Below, one piece after another: positions 17,524-24,969 of a DNA stretch of 40,984 nt. The notes beneath the pieces were generated by a model that saw only the letters and a list, made by a program, of their open reading frames with translations, did no database searches and was not told where the DNA came from. Made by a program: the position numbers and the translations under genes. Source of the DNA: Xenophilus aerolatus (GTDB lineage Bacteria; Pseudomonadota; Gammaproteobacteria; Burkholderiales; Burkholderiaceae_C); NCBI GenBank assembly GCA_030418545.1, contig QAIB01000021.1, positions 1-40,984 on the forward strand, given 5' to 3'. The stretch's first letter is position 1. The number at the start of each line of letters is the position of its first letter.

Positions 17524-18718
17524 CGGGGGACTCTCCGTGGGATGCGGTGGAAGAAGAAGAAGATGAAGAAGAAGCGCCCGAGGCGGGCGCCGAGGCCGGC
17601 ATGATGCCCGCCTCGGCGCGCAGCGCGTCGGCTCGCCGCTGCGCAGTGGGCAGCGCGGCGATGCGGCGCACGGCGGCATAGAAGCGTGGCCAGTCGCGGC
17701 CCTCGCGCTCGTACAGTTGCTCGAAGGCCGGCACCAGCGCATCGTAGGCGGCCTGGGTGCCGAAGGTGGCGTTGTTGGCGTTGGCCACCCAGGCGTCGTA
17801 GGCGCCATGGCGCGGGCCGCTCCAGCCGGCCCGCATCTGCTGGTAGCGGGCGCGGAACTCGTCCATTGCTACCTTTTTCATAGCATCCACCGCCCGCCAG
17901 TCCTGCGCTTTCGCCTCTTTCGACTCATAAATGTTGGCCAGGGCACGGCGCGTGTCGGCCATCAGTGCACGCATGGCGCGGCGCCGGGCGTCGAACTGCT
18001 GGTATTCCTCGCGCGCGGCCGGGCTGGCCTGCGTGGCCAGCCACTGCCCGCCACCCAGCCGCTCCACCGAGGTGGCGAAGGACTCGTTGAAGTCGGTGTC
18101 GCCCGACACGTACAGCAGTTGGTGCGCCAGCTCGTGGAAGATCAGCCGCGCCAGTTCGCCCTCGGGATAGCCGATGAAGGTGGACAGCAGCGGATCGCCG
18201 CCGGCCCAGTCGAGCCAGCCCAGCGTCGAGTACGCCGGCACGGGGTAGACCGAAGCCTCCAGTCCCTCTGCCTGCAGCTGCTTCGCCTCAGCCTGCGCGG
18301 CGGCCTCGGCGTAGTAGCCGCGGTAGCCCACGCAGCCGGCGATCGGGAAGCACCAGGTCTTGAGCGTGAGCGAATACGGCGGCGCCGCCACCACGTTCCA
18401 CACCGCCGCGCCGCGATGCAGGTCGGCATACGCCGTGTAGCTGCGGTTGTCGGGCAGGTGCAGCTGCGTGGAGGCGTAGCGGCGGATGCGCTGCGCCAGC
18501 TCCAGCTTCTGCTTGAGCGCCGCCGAGGTGGCCGGGTCGGCCAGCCAGTCGGGCACCGGGCGCGCGGCCCGCATCAGGCTCAGGTGGCCGCTGGCCGACT
18601 GCCAGTAGTAGCCGACATTGGCGCAGCCGGCCAGGGCGGCGACGGTCGCGACCACGGCCAGCAACGCGCCAAGGCGCCAGCGCGAGCGGCCGTGGCGGGC
18701 AGGCGGCAACAGGCGCAT
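17516..18718 (-). CDS. Lipoprotein aminopeptidase (gluzincin-like)
   Basis: This 400-residue protein has an N-terminal hydrophobic segment ending in the lipobox LAGC (Cys32), so it is predicted to be a lipid-anchored, periplasm-facing protein. The zinc site is HELAHQ (195-200) with a downstream glutamate in FNESFA (Glu212), as in the predicted aminopeptidase family (PF10023). GWLDWAGGDPLLST and NNATFGTQAAYDALVPAFEQL are also family-like. The C-terminus carries eight serines in a row encoded by a trinucleotide repeat. A GCTA...TAGC repeat sequence lies inside the gene, encoding AMKKVAM. The ATG at 18718 is 4 bp after the oxidoreductase stop. The natural substrate is unknown. Confidence 0.85.
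   Translation of the reverse strand: MRLLPPARHGRSRWRLGALLAVVATVAALAGCANVGYYWQSASGHLSLMRAARPVPDWLADPATSAALKQKLELAQRIRRYASTQLHLPDNRSYTAYADLHRGAAVWNVVAAPPYSLTLKTWCFPIAGCVGYRGYYAEAAAQAEAKQLQAEGLEASVYPVPAYSTLGWLDWAGGDPLLSTFIGYPEGELARLIFHELAHQLLYVSGDTDFNESFATSVERLGGGQWLATQASPAAREEYQQFDARRRAMRALMADTRRALANIYESKEAKAQDWRAVDAMKKVAMDEFRARYQQMRAGWSGPRHGAYDAWVANANNATFGTQAAYDALVPAFEQLYEREGRDWPRFYAAVRRIAALPTAQRRADALRAEAGIMPASAPASGASSSSSSSSTASHGESPGA
17550..17575. repeat. GAA/TTC trinucleotide run in the aminopeptidase 3' end
   Basis: The plus strand reads GAAGAAGAAGAAGATGAAGAAGAA. On the coding strand this is the TCT/TCA/TCC serine run of the aminopeptidase C-terminus. Slippage would change the number of serines without shifting the frame. 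Confidence 0.7.
17868..17886. repeat. GCTA...TAGC repeat copy inside a coding region
   Basis: TGCTA-CCTTTTTCA-TAGCA resembles the palindromic repeats at 15913 and 22008 but has a T-rich centre. It lies inside the aminopeptidase gene and encodes AMKKVAM in frame, so the element may have inserted into the gene or the likeness may be chance. Confidence 0.35.
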
Positions 18719-18722
18719 GCGA

Positions 18723-20780
18723 TCAGGCCGCGGTCGTCGGTTCGACCTGCACCAGGCAGTCGTAGAAGGTCGGCCCGCGTCCGAGGTCGGTGAGGCGCTG
18801 GCTTGTGAGCTGGTTGACGTTGGTGCCGTCCACGCCCAGCTTGCGCCACCAGATGCCCAGGCCGTGCACCACGCCCGGCCGCGCGCGGAACGAGACCTCG
18901 GCGCGGCAGTGGTGCTCGCCGCGGCCGTTGAAGACACGCACCATCGCGCCGTCGGCGATGCCGCGCGCGGCCGCGTCGTCGGCATGGATCTCCAGCAGCG
19001 GCTCGCCCTCGATGGCGCGCAGGCTCTTCACGTTGACGAAGCTGCTGTTGAGGAAGTTGCGCGCCGGCGGCGAGATCATGGCCAGCGGAAAGGCGCTGGA
19101 GCTGCCCGCCGGCTCGTGGTTGGGCAGGTGCTCGGGCAGGCCGTCCAGGCCCTGCGCGGCCAGCCGCTCGCTGAAGAATTCGACCCGGCCCGACGGCGTG
19201 GGAAAGCCGCCCTTCGCATACGGCGCCTCGGGCAAGGGCACGCTGGCGAATCCCTGCGTCTCCAACGCGGCCCAGTCGATGGCGCCGGGGGCGAAGGCCT
19301 GGCGGCACAGCGCCTCGTCGTCGTCCCGGAAGCAGGGATCGTTGAAGCCCATGCGCCGCGCCAGCTCGCGGAACACCCAGGCGTTGCTGCGCGCCTCGCC
19401 GCGCGGCGCGATGGCCGGACGGTTGAGCAGCACGTCGGTGTGGCCGTAGCTGGTGTGGATGTCCCAGTGCTCCAGCTGCGTGGTGGCTGGCAGCAGGTAG
19501 TCGGCATAGTCGGCGGTGTCGGTCTGGAACTGCTCGAGCACGACGGTGAAGAGGTCCTCGCGCGCGAAGCCGGCCGCCACCTTGGCCGACTCGGGCGCCA
19601 CCGCGACCGGATTGCTGTTGTAGACAACGACCGCCTCGATCGGCGGCCCGCCCGAGAGCGCGTCGGCGTCGCCCAGCAGCGCATCGCCGATGCGCACCAT
19701 GTTGACGGTGCGCGGCCGGCGCCCGGCCAGCAGATCGGGCCGCTGCAGTGCCGCACGGTCCACCGGGAACTGGCCCGAGGCGCTGAGCAGCAGCCCGCCC
19801 GCGCGATCGCGCCAGGCGCCCACCAGCGCCGGCAGGCAGGCGACGGCGCGGGCCGCGTTGCCGCCGCCGCGCACGCGCTGCATGCCATAGTTCAGGCGGA
19901 TCGCGGCCGGCTTCGTCGTGCCGTAGGCGCGCGCCAGCTCGCGGATCTGCTGCACCGGCACGCCGCACACGGCAGCGGCGCGCTCGGGCGGCCATTGCAG
20001 CGCGCGTTCGCGCAGGCGCTCCCAGCCCAGCGTGTGCTGGGCGATGTAGTCGTGGTCCAGCCAGTCGTGGGCGATCAGCTCGTGCATCAGCGCCAGGGCC
20101 AGCGCGCCGTCGGTGCCCGGCAGCAGCGCGACGTGCTCGTCGCACTTGTCGGCGGTCTCGGTCTTGCGCGGATCGATGCACACCAGGCGTGCGCCGGCGC
20201 GCTTGGCGGCCTGCGCATGGCGCCAGAAATGAAGGTTGCTCGCAATCGAATTGCTGCCCCAGATCAGGATCAGCTTCGCCTCGGCGAAGAACTCGACCCG
20301 CATGCCGACCTTGCCCCCCAGCGTGTAGACCATGGCGTCGCCGCCCGCCGTGGAACAGATCGTGCGATCGAGGAAAGACGCGCCCAATTGGTGAAAAAAG
20401 CGACGGTCCATCGACTCGCCTTGCACCAAACCCATGGTGCCGGCATAGCTGTAAGGCAAAATCGTATCTGGATTGTTACAACTCAGCCGGGCCAGGCGAT
20501 CGGCGATGTCGTCCAGTGCGACGTCCCACGACACCGGCTCGAAGCGTCCGGCGCCCTTGGGGCCGACGCGACGCATCGGCTGGGTGAGTCGTTCGGGGTG
20601 GTCGTTGCGCTCGATGTAGCGCGACACCTTGGTGCACAGCACACCGGCCGTGTGGCGGTGGTCGGCGTTGCCCTGCAGCTTGACGGCCCTGCCGTCCTGC
20701 ACGGTGGTGACGAGCGCACAGGTGTCGGGGCAATCGTGGGGACAGGCCCCTCGCACGACGGCATTGGACAGGGGAGTCAT
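18723..20780 (-). CDS. Molybdopterin-dependent oxidoreductase (DMSO reductase family)
   Basis: This 685-residue protein has the [4Fe-4S]-binding N-terminus CPHDCPDTC (Cys13, Cys17, Cys21) with a fourth cysteine at Cys49 (GVLCTK). It also has SYAGTMGLVQGESMDRRF, LILIWGSNSIASNLHFW, VCIDPRKTET, VVVYNSNPVAVAP and a C-terminal molydopterin-dinucleotide-binding domain (FPLAMISPPARNFLNSSF). No Tat signal is visible, so it is likely cytoplasmic. The ATG at 20780 starts the usual short segment before the cluster. The molybdenum ligand and substrate cannot be named with confidence. It is the first gene of the minus-strand operon and is divergent from the Liv-type binding protein gene. Confidence 0.92.
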   Translation of the reverse strand: MTPLSNAVVRGACPHDCPDTCALVTTVQDGRAVKLQGNADHRHTAGVLCTKVSRYIERNDHPERLTQPMRRVGPKGAGRFEPVSWDVALDDIADRLARLSCNNPDTILPYSYAGTMGLVQGESMDRRFFHQLGASFLDRTICSTAGGDAMVYTLGGKVGMRVEFFAEAKLILIWGSNSIASNLHFWRHAQAAKRAGARLVCIDPRKTETADKCDEHVALLPGTDGALALALMHELIAHDWLDHDYIAQHTLGWERLRERALQWPPERAAAVCGVPVQQIRELARAYGTTKPAAIRLNYGMQRVRGGGNAARAVACLPALVGAWRDRAGGLLLSASGQFPVDRAALQRPDLLAGRRPRTVNMVRIGDALLGDADALSGGPPIEAVVVYNSNPVAVAPESAKVAAGFAREDLFTVVLEQFQTDTADYADYLLPATTQLEHWDIHTSYGHTDVLLNRPAIAPRGEARSNAWVFRELARRMGFNDPCFRDDDEALCRQAFAPGAIDWAALETQGFASVPLPEAPYAKGGFPTPSGRVEFFSERLAAQGLDGLPEHLPNHEPAGSSSAFPLAMISPPARNFLNSSFVNVKSLRAIEGEPLLEIHADDAAARGIADGAMVRVFNGRGEHHCRAEVSFRARPGVVHGLGIWWRKLGVDGTNVNQLTSQRLTDLGRGPTFYDCLVQVEPTTAA

Positions 20781-20845
20781 GGCAACAACATCAAGAAGAG
20801 GGACGAGGCGGGTCCGCACCGGGCGGTCGGCCGAGTCTAGTGGGA

Positions 20846-20862
20846 GCGCGCGAGCAGCGCGC
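20846..20862. promoter_or_regulatory. GC-rich inverted repeat in a leader
   Basis: GCGCGC-GAGCA-GCGCGC forms a 6-bp stem just before the GAGGGGG ribosome binding site of the gene at 20877. It could affect translation of that gene or be a chance GC palindrome. Confidence 0.25.
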
Positions 20863-20876
20863 GAGGGGGTTTTACG

Positions 20877-22004
20877 ATGATCAACCGCAGACATTTCTCC
20901 TTGGGCGCCGGCGCTTCCGTGCTGGGCGGCTTCGCGGGCGTGGCGCGCGCGCAGAGCGAGGCGCCGATCGTGCTGGGCCAGTCCGCGCCCTTCACCGGGC
21001 CGGCCGCGCAGCTGGGCATTCAGTTCTACGAAGGCGCCAAGCTCTTCCTCGACCAGTACGGCGCGCAGCCGGGCGTGCGCAAGGTGGTGATCAAGCAGCT
21101 CGATGACGGCTACGAGCCCGAGCGCACGGTGGCCAATACCCAGAAGCTGATCCAGGAAGACGTGTTCGCCCTCTTCGGCTACATCGGCACGCCCACGAGC
21201 GTGGCGGCGCTGCCGCTGGCCGTGAAGGACAAGGTGCCCTTCGTCGCGCCCTTCACCGGCGCCATGAGCCTGCGCGAGCCCTTCCACAAGAACGTGTTCC
21301 ACCTGCGCGCCTCGTACAACGACGAGACGGCGCTGATCGTGAACCAACTGCACCATCTGGGCCTGAAGAAGATCGCGGTCTTCCACCAGAACGACGCCTA
21401 CGGCAAGGCCGGGCTGGACGGCGTGACGCTGGCGCTGGAGCAGCACCAGCTCAAGCCCGTGGCGGCGGCGACGGTGGAGCGCAACTCGGTCGACGTCGCC
21501 GCGGCGGTGAAATCGCTGGTGGCGGCCAAGCCCGACGCGATCGTGCAGGTCAGCGCGTACAAGAGCTGCGCGGCCTTCATCCGCGAGGCCCGCAAGGCCG
21601 GCTACGGCGGCACCTTCTACAACGTGTCCTTCGTCGGCACGCAGGCGCTGGCCGACGAGCTGGGCAAGGACGGCGCCGGCATCGTCGTGTCGCAGGTCGT
21701 GCCCTCGCCCTACAGCAGCGCCAACGCCATCACGCGCGAGTTCAACGACACCGCGCGCAAGTCCGGCGGCAAGGTGCAGGCGAATTTCTCCAGCATCGAG
21801 GGCTACCTGGCCGCGCGCGTGCTGGTCGAAGGCCTCAAGCGCAGCGGCGGCAAACCCTCGCGCGAGGGCCTGATCGCCGGGCTGGAAGGCATCGACCGCC
21901 AGCAGTTCGGCGGCTTCGAGGTGTCCTTCTCGCCGAAGAACCACGTCGCTTCGAAGTTCGTGGAGCTGTCGATGATCACCGGCGACGGCCGCATCCGCAC
22001 CTGA
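20877..22004 (+). CDS. Branched-chain amino acid ABC transporter substrate-binding protein (LivK-like)
   Basis: This 375-residue periplasmic binding protein is of the type I fold used by Liv/Urt/Hpb ABC importers. The N-terminus MINRRHFSLGAGASVLG is Tat-like (RRHFSLG), followed by a hydrophobic stretch and ARA-QS cleavage near residue 25. The mature part has VLGQSAPFTGPAAQLG, FALFGYIGTPTSVAALP, VPFVAPFTGAMSLR and IAVFHQNDAYGKAGLDG. In Burkholderiales such proteins often bind aromatic or carboxylic acids rather than amino acids. No permease or ATPase gene is in the window. It is a single gene with a GAGGGGG site before the ATG and a strong terminator after it. Confidence 0.9.
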   Translation: MINRRHFSLGAGASVLGGFAGVARAQSEAPIVLGQSAPFTGPAAQLGIQFYEGAKLFLDQYGAQPGVRKVVIKQLDDGYEPERTVANTQKLIQEDVFALFGYIGTPTSVAALPLAVKDKVPFVAPFTGAMSLREPFHKNVFHLRASYNDETALIVNQLHHLGLKKIAVFHQNDAYGKAGLDGVTLALEQHQLKPVAAATVERNSVDVAAAVKSLVAAKPDAIVQVSAYKSCAAFIREARKAGYGGTFYNVSFVGTQALADELGKDGAGIVVSQVVPSPYSSANAITREFNDTARKSGGKVQANFSSIEGYLAARVLVEGLKRSGGKPSREGLIAGLEGIDRQQFGGFEVSFSPKNHVASKFVELSMITGDGRIRT

Positions 22005-22007
22005 TCT

Positions 22008-22024
22008 GCTACTGAATCGATAGC
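22008..22024. repeat. GCTAC...ATAGC repeat copy
   Basis: GCTACTGAATCGATAGC is a 17-base imperfect palindrome of the same type and length as the core of the repeat at 15913-15931. It lies between the stop at 22004 and the terminator. Confidence 0.45.
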
Positions 22025-22026
22025 TG

Positions 22027-22062
22027 GTGCCGCAAGCGCAGCGCGCGTTTGCGGCACTTTTT
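22027..22062 (+). terminator. Intrinsic terminator after the LivK-like gene
   Basis: GTGCCGCAA (22027-22035) pairs exactly with TTGCGGCAC (22049-22057). The inner GCGC segments can pair further, and TTTTT follows at once. It starts 22 bases after the stop at 22004 and ends just before the LacI gene's stop on the other strand. The T-run makes it work for plus-strand transcription. Confidence 0.85.
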
Positions 22063-22064
22063 GC

Positions 22065-23093
22065 TTATGAGGTGGCGCGCGCCGCGGTCGACGCGCGCAC
22101 CACCAGCTCCGGCCGCAGCACCACCGTGGACGCCGACAGCGACTTGCCCTCGATCTCGTCGAAGAGCATCTCGGCCGCCCGCCAGCCCAGTTCGCGGTGC
22201 GGCAGGCGGATGGTGGTGAGGGGAGGATCGACCATGTCCACCAGCGGCATGTCGTTGTGGCCGGTGATGGAAAGGTCCTGCGGCACCCGCAGCCCGGCCT
22301 CGCGCAGCACGTCGTAGGCGCCCAGCGCCACCAGGTCGTTGCAGCACACCACCGCCTCGGGGCGCGGCCCGCTGGCCAGCAGGGTGCGCATGGCCTCGCG
22401 GCCGGCCTCGCGGCTGTAGCTCTCGCACTCGACGACGCGCGGGGGCTTGAGGCGATGGTCGTGCATGGCCTGCTCCACGCCCTGGCGGCGGCCCACGCCG
22501 GTGGGCACGTTCTGCGGCCCGGCCAGGTGCGCGATGCGGCGATGGCCCAGGGCCGCGAGGTGGTCGACCGCGAGCTTCATCGCCAGGCGGTCGTCGCTCA
22601 CCGCTGCGGGCAGGCGGCCGCTCTCGTCGGCGCGGTTGACCATCACCGCATGCAGGCCGTTGTCGCGCACGAAATCGATCAGCGGGTCGTCGCGCAGCGC
22701 GATGGCCATGACCAGCCCGTCGATCTGCTGCGCCTGCATGCGCGCGAGGATGGGCCGCGCGAGCTGCGGGTCGCCCACATTGGCCACGAAGACGAAATAG
22801 CCGCGCGCCGCCGCGCTGGCCTCGATGCCCTGCAGGATGGGCGGGAACACCGGGTTGGTGATGTCCGGCACCAGCACGCCGATGGTGTGGGTGCGCCCGG
22901 TGCGCAGCGCCGAGGCGGCGCGGTTCGGCTGGTAGCCCAGGCGGCGCGCCGTCTCTTCCACCAGTTCGAGCACCTCCTTGCTGATGCGCTTGCGCCGTGC
23001 CGGATCGAGCGCGCGCGACACGGTGGAGAAGTGCACCCCGCTCGCCGTCGCGACGTCGCGGATGGTGACTTTGGGGCTCTTCGCGGGCTTCAT
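22065..23093 (-). CDS. LacI-family transcriptional repressor
   Basis: This 342-residue protein has an N-terminal LacI helix-turn-helix: VTIRDVATASGVHFSTVSRAL (9-29 as continuous helices) and the hinge region GYQPNRAASALRTGRT. The effector domain is of the periplasmic-binding type: IGVLVPDITNPVFPPILQGIE, RRIAHLAGPQNVPTG and ITGHNDMPLVDMVDPPLTT. The ATG at 23093 gives the usual ~9-residue arm; an ATG further upstream is open but would run through the operator. It is divergent from the dioxygenase gene, with two LacI-type operators between them. The inducer is unknown, probably an aromatic acid or a pathway product. Confidence 0.93.
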   Translation of the reverse strand: MKPAKSPKVTIRDVATASGVHFSTVSRALDPARRKRISKEVLELVEETARRLGYQPNRAASALRTGRTHTIGVLVPDITNPVFPPILQGIEASAAARGYFVFVANVGDPQLARPILARMQAQQIDGLVMAIALRDDPLIDFVRDNGLHAVMVNRADESGRLPAAVSDDRLAMKLAVDHLAALGHRRIAHLAGPQNVPTGVGRRQGVEQAMHDHRLKPPRVVECESYSREAGREAMRTLLASGPRPEAVVCCNDLVALGAYDVLREAGLRVPQDLSITGHNDMPLVDMVDPPLTTIRLPHRELGWRAAEMLFDEIEGKSLSASTVVLRPELVVRASTAARATS

Positions 23094-23097
23094 CTGT

Positions 23098-23109
23098 GCA
23101 ACCGTTTGT
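23098..23109. promoter_or_regulatory. LacI-type operator O2 (imperfect)
   Basis: GCAACCGTTTGT matches the palindrome GCAAACGTTTGC of the upstream site at 10 of 12 positions. It lies 5 bases before the repressor's own ATG, so binding there could give autoregulation. Centre-to-centre spacing to the other operator is 91 bp. Confidence 0.6.
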
Positions 23110-23125
23110 CCAACTTTTACAGGCC

Positions 23126-23131
23126 TGTCAA
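23126..23131 (-). promoter_or_regulatory. Candidate -35 box of the LacI gene promoter
   Basis: The minus strand reads TTGACA, a perfect -35 hexamer, 33 bases before the repressor ATG. No good -10 is found; at a 17-base spacing it would be CAAACG, inside operator O2. Support therefore rests on the -35 and its position. Confidence 0.35.
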
Positions 23132-23156
23132 TAGGAACAATTCTGCCACCGTGGAC

Positions 23157-23186
23157 TTGCTTCCGCCGCACTCACAGACAAATAAT
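23157..23186 (+). promoter_or_regulatory. Candidate promoter of the dioxygenase operon
   Basis: TTGCTT (23157-23162) and AATAAT (23181-23186) are spaced by 18 bases. The -10 has five of six matches to TATAAT; the -35 has three. The LacI-type operator begins right after the -10 and so would cover the transcription start, a normal repressor layout. Confidence 0.5.
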
Positions 23187-23202
23187 GCGCAAACGTTTGC
23201 AC
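23187..23202. promoter_or_regulatory. LacI-type operator O1 (near-perfect palindrome)
   Basis: The core GCAAACGTTTGC (23189-23200) is a perfect 12-bp palindrome with a central CG, the hallmark of LacI-family sites. With one mismatch it extends outwards to TG...CA. It lies between the candidate -10 box and the GTG start of the dioxygenase gene, 96 bases from the divergent LacI gene. Confidence 0.8.
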
Positions 23203-23218
23203 AAACAGAGGTCCCACC

Positions 23219-24085
23219 GTGAACATCGTGACCACCCCCGATTCGGTGCTCGGCATCGCGCTCGACGCGATGGAGCGCACGCCCGACCCCCGCCTGCGCG
23301 AGGTGATGGCCTCGCTCACTCGCCACCTGCACGCATTCGTGCAGGAGGTGAAGCTGAGCGAGGACGAGTTCGAGCACGCGCTGGACTTCATCGTGGCGCT
23401 GGGCCAGGCCACCGGCGAGAAGAAGAACGAGGTGGTGCTGGCGGCGGACATCCTCGGCATCTCCACGGTGGTGGCGCTCCAGAACAACCAGGACCCGGAA
23501 GGCGAGTCGCCGTCCGCCCTGCTCGGCCCCTTCTGGCGCGCCAACGCGCCCGACTGCGCCTGCGGCGACTCCATCGCGCGCTCGGGCACGCCGGGCGTGC
23601 CGCTCTTCGTCTCCGGCACGGTGCGCAACGCGGCTGGCCAGCCGCTGGCCGACGCCGTGGTCGACGTGTGGCAGGCCTCGCCCGTGGGCCTGTACGAGAA
23701 CCAGGACCCGACGCAGGAGAACATGAACCTGCGCGGGCGCTTCCGCACCGACGCCGAGGGCCGCTACCACTTCCGCAGCGTGCGCCCGGCCGGCTACCCC
23801 GTGCCGGTGGACGGGCCCTGCGGCGTGCTGCTCAAGGCCCAGCGCCGCCATCCCAACCGGCCGGCCCACCTGCACTTCATGGTGAGCAAGCCGGGCTTCA
23901 AGGTGCTGGTGAGCCAGGTCTACGCCGACGACGACGAGAACCTCGAGAGCGACCCGACCTTCGGCGTCACGCGCCGGCTGATCGGCAACTACGCGATGCA
24001 GCCCGACGGGCAGAGCGCGACGCTGGCCTACGACTTCCGGCTCGAACCGGGCGAGACCAAGTTCCCGCGGCCGCCCATTCCCTGA
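23219..24085 (+). CDS. Intradiol ring-cleavage dioxygenase (catechol/hydroxyquinol type)
   Basis: This 288-residue non-haem Fe(III) enzyme cleaves catechol-like rings between the two hydroxyls to give a muconate or maleylacetate. The N-terminal helical dimer domain (1-95) is that of catechol and hydroxyquinol 1,2-dioxygenases. LLGPFWR (101-107) leads into the catalytic domain. The four iron ligands are visible: Tyr159 (GLYENQ), Tyr193 (AGYPVP), His217 and His219 (RPAHLHF). Overall layout favours hydroxyquinol 1,2-dioxygenase, but the substrate is not proven. The GTG at 23219 lies behind an AGAGG-like site. It is the first gene of the LacI-controlled run. Confidence 0.92.
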   Translation: MNIVTTPDSVLGIALDAMERTPDPRLREVMASLTRHLHAFVQEVKLSEDEFEHALDFIVALGQATGEKKNEVVLAADILGISTVVALQNNQDPEGESPSALLGPFWRANAPDCACGDSIARSGTPGVPLFVSGTVRNAAGQPLADAVVDVWQASPVGLYENQDPTQENMNLRGRFRTDAEGRYHFRSVRPAGYPVPVDGPCGVLLKAQRRHPNRPAHLHFMVSKPGFKVLVSQVYADDDENLESDPTFGVTRRLIGNYAMQPDGQSATLAYDFRLEPGETKFPRPPIP

Positions 24086-24125
24086 TGCACCCCTTCTTCC
24101 ACTTCTCTCCATCGACTGCAAGACC

Positions 24126-24890
24126 ATGAGCTTCGACCCCGTTTCACGCCTGGACGGCCAGGTGGCCGTCATCACCGGCGGGCTGGGCGCCATCGGCTGG
24201 GCCAGCGCCGAGCGCCTGGCCGCCCTGGGCGCCACCTGCGTGCTGCTGCACCGCAAGGGCGACGACGCGCAGGCCCGCGCGTCCACCCTGCCCTCGGCCC
24301 AGGGCCAGCGCCACACCGCCCTGCGTGCCGACATCGTCGACAGCGCCAGCCTGCAGGCCGCCGCCGAGGCGGTGAAGGCCACGCGCGGCCGCTGCGACAT
24401 CCTGGTCAACAGCGCCGGCCACACGAAGCCCGTGCCCGCGGGCGACCTCGACGGCCTGACGGACGAGCTGATCGACGAGCTGCTGCGCGCCAACTTCCGC
24501 GGCGTGTTCGCCACCATCCGCGCCTTCGCACCGCTGCTCAAGGCCAGCGGCGACGGGCTGATCGTCAACGTGTCCTCGATCGCCGGCTTCACCGGCGTCG
24601 GCAGCAACCTCGCGTACGTCGCTGCCAAGGCCGGGCTGGACGTGGTGGGCGATGCGCTGGCCAAGGTGCTGGCGCCGCAGGTGCGCGTGGTGTCGGTCTC
24701 GCCGGGTGCGGTCGAGTCCGGCTTCGTGCCGGGCCGCGGCGAGGACTTCAGGAACAAGATGGCCAGCACGACGCCGCTGGGCCGCATCGGCCTGCCGCAG
24801 GACGTGGCGGCGACGGTCGAGGCGCTGGCGACCACGCTGCGCTTCGTCACCGGCACACGGATCGTGGTGGATGGAGGACGGCACCTATGA
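24126..24890 (+). CDS. Short-chain dehydrogenase/reductase
   Basis: This 254-residue classical SDR has the cofactor motif TGGLGAIG (17-24), NSAG in the middle, INVSS-like VNVSSIAG with the catalytic serine, and YVAAK (YxxxK). The C-terminus GTRIVVDGGRHL is standard. It oxidises or reduces a hydroxyl/keto group with NAD(P). It lies 40 bp after the dioxygenase gene and is probably co-transcribed. Its place in a ring-cleavage pathway could be preparation of the diol or reduction of a later keto intermediate; the sequence does not tell. Confidence 0.93.
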   Translation: MSFDPVSRLDGQVAVITGGLGAIGWASAERLAALGATCVLLHRKGDDAQARASTLPSAQGQRHTALRADIVDSASLQAAAEAVKATRGRCDILVNSAGHTKPVPAGDLDGLTDELIDELLRANFRGVFATIRAFAPLLKASGDGLIVNVSSIAGFTGVGSNLAYVAAKAGLDVVGDALAKVLAPQVRVVSVSPGAVESGFVPGRGEDFRNKMASTTPLGRIGLPQDVAATVEALATTLRFVTGTRIVVDGGRHL

Positions 24891-24969
24891 GCGCCGCATG
24901 GCCGCCCAAAGGCGCGAGCGCCCCCTCGGGGGGCAGCGCAGTGCACGAAGTGACAAGCGTGGGAGTCCA
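24891..24969. repeat. Intergenic repeat with GC stem-loop inside the operon
   Basis: The 79 bp between the SDR and BKACE genes hold GCCCCC-TCG-GGGGGC (24920-24934), a 6-bp GC hairpin within a longer sequence ending GCACGAAGTGACAAGCGTGGGAG. I recognise this wording as a frequent Comamonadaceae intergenic repeat. It may weaken read-through or stabilise the upstream mRNA part. Confidence 0.5.

Noticed and set aside
17550-17575. The trinucleotide run as a CRISPR or tandem-repeat array
   Set aside because: It is only a short microsatellite inside a coding region; no spaced direct repeats occur in the window.
18618-20840. A 740-residue plus-strand open frame opposite the molybdopterin oxidoreductase
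   Set aside because: Rich in R, G, A, V and H without any domain signature; the opposite strand encodes a clear oxidoreductase.
20781-21944. Long upstream extension of the molybdopterin oxidoreductase frame across the divergent region
   Set aside because: The extra ~390 residues are antisense to the LivK-like gene and lack similarity; the ATG at 20780 starts just before the iron-sulfur motif.
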